Assembly (NCBI GenBank): GCA_005877855.1 | Contig: VBOF01000095.1 | Location: 1 to 9,913 of the forward strand | Origin: Nitrospirota bacterium | GTDB lineage: Bacteria > Nitrospirota > Nitrospiria > Nitrospirales > NS-4 | Length of the DNA stretch: 9,913 bases | Direction: 5' to 3' | Shown here: positions 6,473 to 9,913 of the stretch, piece by piece | Layout of the letters: every line of letters begins with the position of its first letter | Numbering within the stretch: the stretch's first letter is position 1 | The notes under the pieces: generated by a model | What the model saw: only the letters and a program-made list of their open reading frames with translations | Databases searched by the model: none | What the model was told of the DNA's origin: nothing | Translations under genes and position numbers: made by a program

Positions 6473-7102
6473 TCAGTTGCCTGTCGGCTTGATGACGGCC
6501 GAGACTTCGTTGGCCAGCAGGATGGTGAGGGAGTACGGGACTGACTGGTCCCCCATCGCGACGGCATAGAGCGGGCAGACCTGGGGCACCGGTTCCGGGG
6601 GGAACGGCAGCAGGGCCGGAAATGCGATGGCCGGGGAGGCCGCGCCGATCGCCGCGAGGCGCAGCCGGAGTGCCACGAGGACATCCCGGACGCGCCCCTC
6701 ATGCTGCTCCTCCGGCAGCGTGTGAGAAGCGGTGATGACGACGTCCCAGAGCGGCTTGCTGAGACAGATGGACACCGGCAGGCCGACGCTCTGGGCCAGG
6801 GGCGTGACGTCGATCAGATACCCGGCCTGGAGGGCCTCGTCACGGGTCAGGACTGGAGTCTGTGAGGCTTCGGCAACCTGGTCTGTCTTGGCCGTGGGCT
6901 CCACTTCAGATCGCATGGTCACCTGTTCGACGGGCGTGTCTTCGAAGAGAGTGGCACGGGGCCCCATCGCCTTGGTGATGCCTTCGTAGATGGCCCGGGC
7001 TGATGCGGACCACTTGGAGTCGAACGGTCCTCCGCGAAATGCCGCTTCCGCGGCTTTCTTTTCGTCAGTGGTCAATGGTCGTGGCGTTGATGAGGTGCTC
7101 AT
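6473..7102 (-). CDS. Hypothetical protein, DUF6573-like C-terminal domain
   Basis: This gene encodes 209 residues with no signal peptide or clear membrane helix. The N-terminal part (about 20-50) includes PFDSKWSASARAIYEGITKA. After a Glu/Thr/Ala-rich linker (55-85), residues 86-205 read TRDEALQAGYLIDVTPLAQS, VGLPVSICLSKPLWD, then VRDVLVALRLRL, PLYAVAMGDQ and SLTILLANE. This order resembles DUF6573, a phage- and plasmid-associated family of unknown function (pattern A-DG-LVDV---A-E-G followed by VALT--VW), but I recall it only from memory. The start ATG at 7102 is six bases after a TACATT -10 box. It is convergent with cld across 9 bp without a visible terminator. The gene could be a domesticated accessory gene; no function is assigned. 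Confidence 0.6.
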   Translation of the reverse strand: MSTSSTPRPLTTDEKKAAEAAFRGGPFDSKWSASARAIYEGITKAMGPRATLFEDTPVEQVTMRSEVEPTAKTDQVAEASQTPVLTRDEALQAGYLIDVTPLAQSVGLPVSICLSKPLWDVVITASHTLPEEQHEGRVRDVLVALRLRLAAIGAASPAIAFPALLPFPPEPVPQVCPLYAVAMGDQSVPYSLTILLANEVSAVIKPTGN

Positions 7103-7108
7103 GCTTTC

Positions 7109-7137
7109 AATGTAGGTCTCGACTGGGGGATTGTCAA
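7109..7137 (-). promoter_or_regulatory. Candidate sigma70-type promoter of the DUF6573-like gene
   Basis: A perfect TTGACA -35 (7137-7132 on the minus strand) is 17 bp from a TACATT -10 (7114-7109). Six bases then lead to the ATG at 7102. The predicted start of transcription falls on or next to the start codon, so the mRNA would be leaderless. The perfect -35 and optimal spacing make this the second-best promoter in the window. Confidence 0.6.
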
Positions 7138-7154
7138 GCAGGCGCGGGCGTCTG

Positions 7155-7180
7155 GTCGTATGTGTCCGGAAGTGTACGAC
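7155..7180. repeat. Imperfect 26-bp palindrome just after the uracil-DNA glycosylase gene
   Basis: GTCGTA (7155-7160) and TACGAC (7175-7180) are perfect inverted arms, and TCCGGA at the centre is itself palindromic; the four bases on each side of the centre do not match strictly. It begins one base beyond the glycosylase stop codon. Without a following U-tract on the minus strand it is at best a weak terminator or a 3' stabilising structure, and it could equally be a protein-binding site upstream of the 7109-7137 promoter. Confidence 0.4.
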
Positions 7181-7181
7181 T

Positions 7182-7772
7182 TTAGCCGAAGAGGTTCATC
7201 TGCTCGACTGGCGGAACGGGCTCCTGCTGGCGGTCCAGGAAGGCCTTGAGCCTGCGGAAGTCTTCCCGGAGCGGCTCGTTCAGGTTGCCCTGATGCAGCG
7301 CGGCGGCGGGGTGGAGCATCGGGAACACAAAGAAGTCCTTGACCTGGAACGATTGCCCGCGCACTTTCATGATCCCGACCTTCTTGCCTAACAGCGTCTG
7401 CATGGCGAAGTTGCCGAGCGTACAGACGACCTTGGGCTTAATCAGATCGATCTGCTGAAGCAGGAATGGCTTGCAGGTCTCGACCTCGTCGGCCATCGGG
7501 TCACGGTTGTCCGGCGGGCGGCACTTGATCACGTTGGCGATGTAGACGTCGTTTCGGGAAAGGCCGGAGCCCTCCAGCAACTCGTCCAGCAGCTTGCCGG
7601 CCGCGCCGACGAAGGGGATGCCTTGCTTGTCTTCGTAGAAGCCGGGGGCCTCACCGACGAACATGATCTTCGCATGGGGGTTTCCGGTCCCGAACACGAC
7701 CTGGGTCCGCCCGGACGCCAGGCGGCAGCGTTGACAGTCCTTGATGGAGTCGTGCAGTTCCTGGAGAGTCAC
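7182..7772 (-). CDS. udg: Family 4 (iron-sulfur) uracil-DNA glycosylase
   Basis: The enzyme removes uracil, arising from cytosine deamination or dUTP misincorporation, from DNA at the start of base excision repair. It has 196 residues, typical for the family. The motif GEAPGFYEDKQGIPFVGAAG (40-59) is the family 4 motif 1 region, and HPAAAL (154-159) is the second active-site loop. Cys13, Cys16, Cys84 and Cys100 (CQRC, KCRPPDNRDP, ETCKPF) are in the positions of the [4Fe-4S] ligands. The last residues QMNLFG resemble a beta-clamp-binding motif. The GTG start at 7772 has no clear Shine-Dalgarno sequence; a good promoter lies just upstream. Some databases call such proteins phage SPO1 DNA polymerase-related, an old name for the same family. 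Confidence 0.93.
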   Translation of the reverse strand: MTLQELHDSIKDCQRCRLASGRTQVVFGTGNPHAKIMFVGEAPGFYEDKQGIPFVGAAGKLLDELLEGSGLSRNDVYIANVIKCRPPDNRDPMADEVETCKPFLLQQIDLIKPKVVCTLGNFAMQTLLGKKVGIMKVRGQSFQVKDFFVFPMLHPAAALHQGNLNEPLREDFRRLKAFLDRQQEPVPPVEQMNLFG

Positions 7773-7799
7773 GATGGGTCTCAGGGTCGGATGGACTGC

Positions 7800-7828
7800 A
7801 TGATAGGTGTCAGTTTTGACGAAGTCAA
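7800..7828 (-). promoter_or_regulatory. Promoter of the uracil-DNA glycosylase gene, overlapping a short palindrome
   Basis: On the minus strand a TTGACT -35 (7828-7823) is separated by 17 bp from a TATCAT -10 (7805-7800). Transcription would begin near 7793, giving a leader of about 20 nt before the GTG. The -35 lies in a perfect palindrome TTGACGAAGTCAA (7816-7828), which could be an operator; whether it binds a regulator is unknown. Confidence 0.6.
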
Positions 7829-7846
7829 CCCGATTTTTCTGGAAAA

Positions 7847-7875
7847 TTGACCCCCTCCGGAGGCTCTGTTAGACT
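7847..7875 (+). promoter_or_regulatory. Promoter of the moxR-DUF58 operon
   Basis: A TTGACC -35 (7847-7852) is 17 bp from a TAGACT -10 (7870-7875), and nine bases then lead to the ATG at 7885. The 5' leader would be at most a few bases, and no Shine-Dalgarno sequence precedes the ATG, so the mRNA is probably leaderless. The spacer contains a perfect 10-bp palindrome, CCTCCGGAGG (7854-7863). Confidence 0.6.
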
Positions 7876-7884
7876 CGCCAAACG

Positions 7885-8826
7885 ATGGACGCAGGCCACA
7901 AGATCCAGGCCCTGAGAAGCAACATCGAACGGGTCATCAAGGGCAAGCCCGCGGTGGTCGAGATGGCGGCGGTGGCCCTGTTGGCGCGGGGGCATCTCCT
8001 CATCGAGGACGTGCCCGGAGTGGGGAAGACCACGCTGGCCCACAGCCTTGCCCGCTCCCTGGGCTGCTCCTTTCGGCGAATCCAGTTCACGAGCGACCTG
8101 CTCCCGGCTGACATCCTGGGTGTCTCGGTCTTCCATCAACAGAAGCAGTCGTTCGAGTTCAAGCCGGGCCCGGTCTTCGCCCACATCGTGCTCGCGGACG
8201 AGATCAACCGCACCACGCCCAAGACGCAAAGCAGCCTCCTGGAGGCGATGAACGACGCCCAGGTGTCCGTGGACAGCCAGACCTATCCGTTGCCCCAGCC
8301 GTTCATGGTGATAGCCACGCAGAATCCCTGGGAGTACCACGGGACGTTCCCGCTGCCGGAATCACAGCTCGATCGCTTCCTGATGCGGATCAGGATCGGC
8401 TACCCGGACCCGGCGGACGAGAAGAAAGTGCTGGACCGCCCTCAACTGCTGCACCCGGCCGACGAACTGGAGCCCGTGCTGACGACTCAGGAGGTCTTGG
8501 ATCTGCAGGAGCGGGTCGAGAAGGTCCGCCTTGACGATAGCCTGATGGAATACCTCCTGGCCATCATCGCGGCCACCCGGCGCAGTGGCCTCTTGATGCT
8601 GGGGGTCAGCCCGCGCGGGGCGATGGCGCTCCATAAAACGGCCAAGGCCCTCGCTCTCGTCCGCCAGCGGGAGTACTGTCTGCCCGACGACATCAAGGAG
8701 TTAGCGCCGCTGGTCCTCGCGCACCGCGTGATGCTGAAGACGAGCCAGGGCACGCGCGGACATCGCTCGGAAGAGGCCGAGCGGGTCATCCAGGAAGTCG
8801 TGGAGTCAGTCCCCGTCCCCCTATAA
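7885..8826 (+). CDS. MoxR family AAA+ ATPase
   Basis: This gene encodes 313 residues, the normal size for the family. Walker A is EDVPGVGKTT (41-50, Lys48), Walker B is IVLADEINRT (101-110, Asp105/Glu106), the sensor 1 region is ATQNP (144-148, Asn147), followed by GTFPLPESQLDRFLMR (153-168) and a sensor 2-like VSPRGAMAL (241-249). MoxR proteins are cytoplasmic chaperone-like ATPases that work with DUF58 and VWA-domain partners, for example in inserting metals or activating enzymes such as methanol dehydrogenase; the specific client here is unknown. The next gene, DUF58, begins 5 bp after the stop, the standard gene order. The first ATG (7885) follows a promoter with almost no leader. Confidence 0.95.
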   Translation: MDAGHKIQALRSNIERVIKGKPAVVEMAAVALLARGHLLIEDVPGVGKTTLAHSLARSLGCSFRRIQFTSDLLPADILGVSVFHQQKQSFEFKPGPVFAHIVLADEINRTTPKTQSSLLEAMNDAQVSVDSQTYPLPQPFMVIATQNPWEYHGTFPLPESQLDRFLMRIRIGYPDPADEKKVLDRPQLLHPADELEPVLTTQEVLDLQERVEKVRLDDSLMEYLLAIIAATRRSGLLMLGVSPRGAMALHKTAKALALVRQREYCLPDDIKELAPLVLAHRVMLKTSQGTRGHRSEEAERVIQEVVESVPVPL

Positions 8827-8831
8827 GCCGC

Positions 8832-9913
8832 ATGCTGTTCGAACGCATCCGTGAGTTCTTTCGCTGGTTCTACCGCTACCGGTCCCTGCGCCTGACGCCG
8901 GAGGGCGTGCGGTTCCTGCTGTTGACCCTGGCGGTCGGGGTCGCTGCGCTCAACACGGGGAACAACCTGCTCTATCTGCTGCTGGCGATGATGCTCAGCC
9001 TCATCGTCATGTCCGGCATCCTCTCCGAGCAATGCCTGCGTCACCTTGTCATTCGCCGGCGGATTCCTGAGCATGTCTTCGCCAACAACTTGGCGTTGAT
9101 CGCGCTGTCCCTCGCGAACCGCAAGCCACGGTTGCCCAGCTTCTCGCTCCGCGTCCTGGACGTCGTCGAAGGCAAGACTGTGGACCGAGGCATCCATGTC
9201 CTGCACCTGCCGGGTGGCGCCTCGGTGACCCAGTCCTATCCGATCCTGTTCCCGCGACGGGGACGACACCGGATCGAGGGGATCAAAGTCCAGACGCGCT
9301 TTCCCTTCGGGCTCTTCAACAAGGCGGCGCACGTCCCCCTGAGCTCAGACTTGGTGGTGTACCCTGAACTGCGGCCGCTGCCGGAGGGTTTCCTCCATGA
9401 CCTCGCCGTGCTGGGGCACGACCAGGCCGTCTCCCGTCGGGGACAAGGAGTCGGCCTGTACAACCTCCGGGAATACCTCCCGGGCGATGATTCGCGCATG
9501 ATTCATTGGAAGACCTCGGCGCGCCAGGGGCGGTTGATGGTGCGGGAGACCGAGACGGAGGATCTGCGACAGGTGACCCTGGCGTTGCCCACGGCACTCC
9601 CGGCAGACGGCCAGCGCTTCTTCGAACAGGCCGTTAGCTTGACGGCGTCCCTGGCGGCCTATTTCCAGGAACAAGGATTTGCGATGAGCCTGCTGGTCGG
9701 CGAGCAGGAGACCCTGTACGGCGTGGGGGAGGAGCATCTCTACCGTATGCTGCATGTCTTGGCGCTCTGCACGCCGACGCCAGCTGAGGGGAGTGCGTCG
9801 GGCGCCCCCGAGGGTTTCGGGATGCTGGGGGAGCGGACGATGCGTGGCGAGATGACCCTCGTCGTCCTGCCCTGGCCTACCCCGTCAATTCAACGCCTGG
9901 CTCGGAGTGTGAG
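8832..9913 (+). CDS. DUF58 domain-containing membrane protein (cut by window edge)
   Basis: The frame from ATG 8832 stays open to base 9913, giving 360 codons; families with this N-terminal layout usually run to about 400, so only the C-terminus is missing. A basic N-terminus (1-20) is followed by two membrane segments at about 25-41 and 45-64, separated by NTGNN, a common feature of this class. The domain signature is REYLPGDDSRMIHWKTSARQ (213-232), preceded by RFPFGLF (156-162). DUF58 proteins are membrane-anchored partners of MoxR ATPases, and some carry a degenerate VWA-like fold. It forms an operon with moxR (5-bp gap, no separate Shine-Dalgarno sequence seen). In many genomes a transglutaminase-like membrane protein follows; that would lie outside this window. 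Confidence 0.92.
   Translation, partial: MLFERIREFFRWFYRYRSLRLTPEGVRFLLLTLAVGVAALNTGNNLLYLLLAMMLSLIVMSGILSEQCLRHLVIRRRIPEHVFANNLALIALSLANRKPRLPSFSLRVLDVVEGKTVDRGIHVLHLPGGASVTQSYPILFPRRGRHRIEGIKVQTRFPFGLFNKAAHVPLSSDLVVYPELRPLPEGFLHDLAVLGHDQAVSRRGQGVGLYNLREYLPGDDSRMIHWKTSARQGRLMVRETETEDLRQVTLALPTALPADGQRFFEQAVSLTASLAAYFQEQGFAMSLLVGEQETLYGVGEEHLYRMLHVLALCTPTPAEGSASGAPEGFGMLGERTMRGEMTLVVLPWPTPSIQRLARSV

Noticed and set aside
8487..9332. 281-codon minus-strand open frame opposite moxR and DUF58
   Set aside because: It crosses the junction of two well-supported plus-strand genes and has the low-complexity composition of a shadow frame.

Overview
The window is GC-rich, densely coded bacterial chromosome. 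It most likely comes from the genus Nitrospira or a close relative in Nitrospirota. The best marker is the gene at 5666-6463, a long-form (Nitrospira-type) periplasmic chlorite dismutase that keeps all the haem-pocket residues of the Nitrospira defluvii enzyme. The tandem DUF507 pair and the TldD/TldE sequences fit the same assignment. I see no tRNA, rRNA, CRISPR array, transposase or phage structural gene. The lineage is inferred from remembered protein families, not from a search.

Layout. Positions 1-1178 (minus strand) hold a DUF4124 exported coiled-coil protein followed by a UPF0182 membrane protein that runs off the left edge; the two genes overlap by 4 bp. From 1231 to 6463 (plus strand) lies a co-directional run: a cyclophilin-like-fold protein, two adjacent DUF507 proteins, tldD (broken), pmbA/tldE (intact), a VIT1/CCC1-type metal transporter (broken) and chlorite dismutase. 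The first three overlap by 1-4 bp and look translationally coupled. Convergent to these on the minus strand are a small DUF6573-like protein (6473-7102) and a family 4 uracil-DNA glycosylase (7182-7772). A divergent promoter region (7773-7884) then leads into a plus-strand MoxR ATPase-DUF58 pair, whose second gene runs off the right edge.

How the genes may work together. TldD and TldE normally form one heterodimeric metalloprotease for unfolded or modified peptides. Here TldE is intact, but TldD has lost about 30 residues, including its glycine-rich segment, together with the reading frame. The VIT transporter has lost about 25-30 residues at the start of its cytoplasmic metal-binding region, also with a frame change. 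Both lesions look like internal deletions joined at short stretches that read as family sequence in two frames. They may be assembly collapses or genuine recent deletions. Chlorite dismutase acts alone in the periplasm on chlorite. MoxR and DUF58 form a typical chaperone-like ATPase/adaptor pair.

The least understood part is the cyclophilin-like/DUF507/DUF507 module fused transcriptionally to tldD-tldE. The other general point is that three genes (1178 minus, 7102 minus, 7885 plus) have good sigma70-like promoters whose -10 box sits only 5-9 nt before the start codon and no clear Shine-Dalgarno, suggesting leaderless mRNAs. I found no convincing wholly new multi-gene system.
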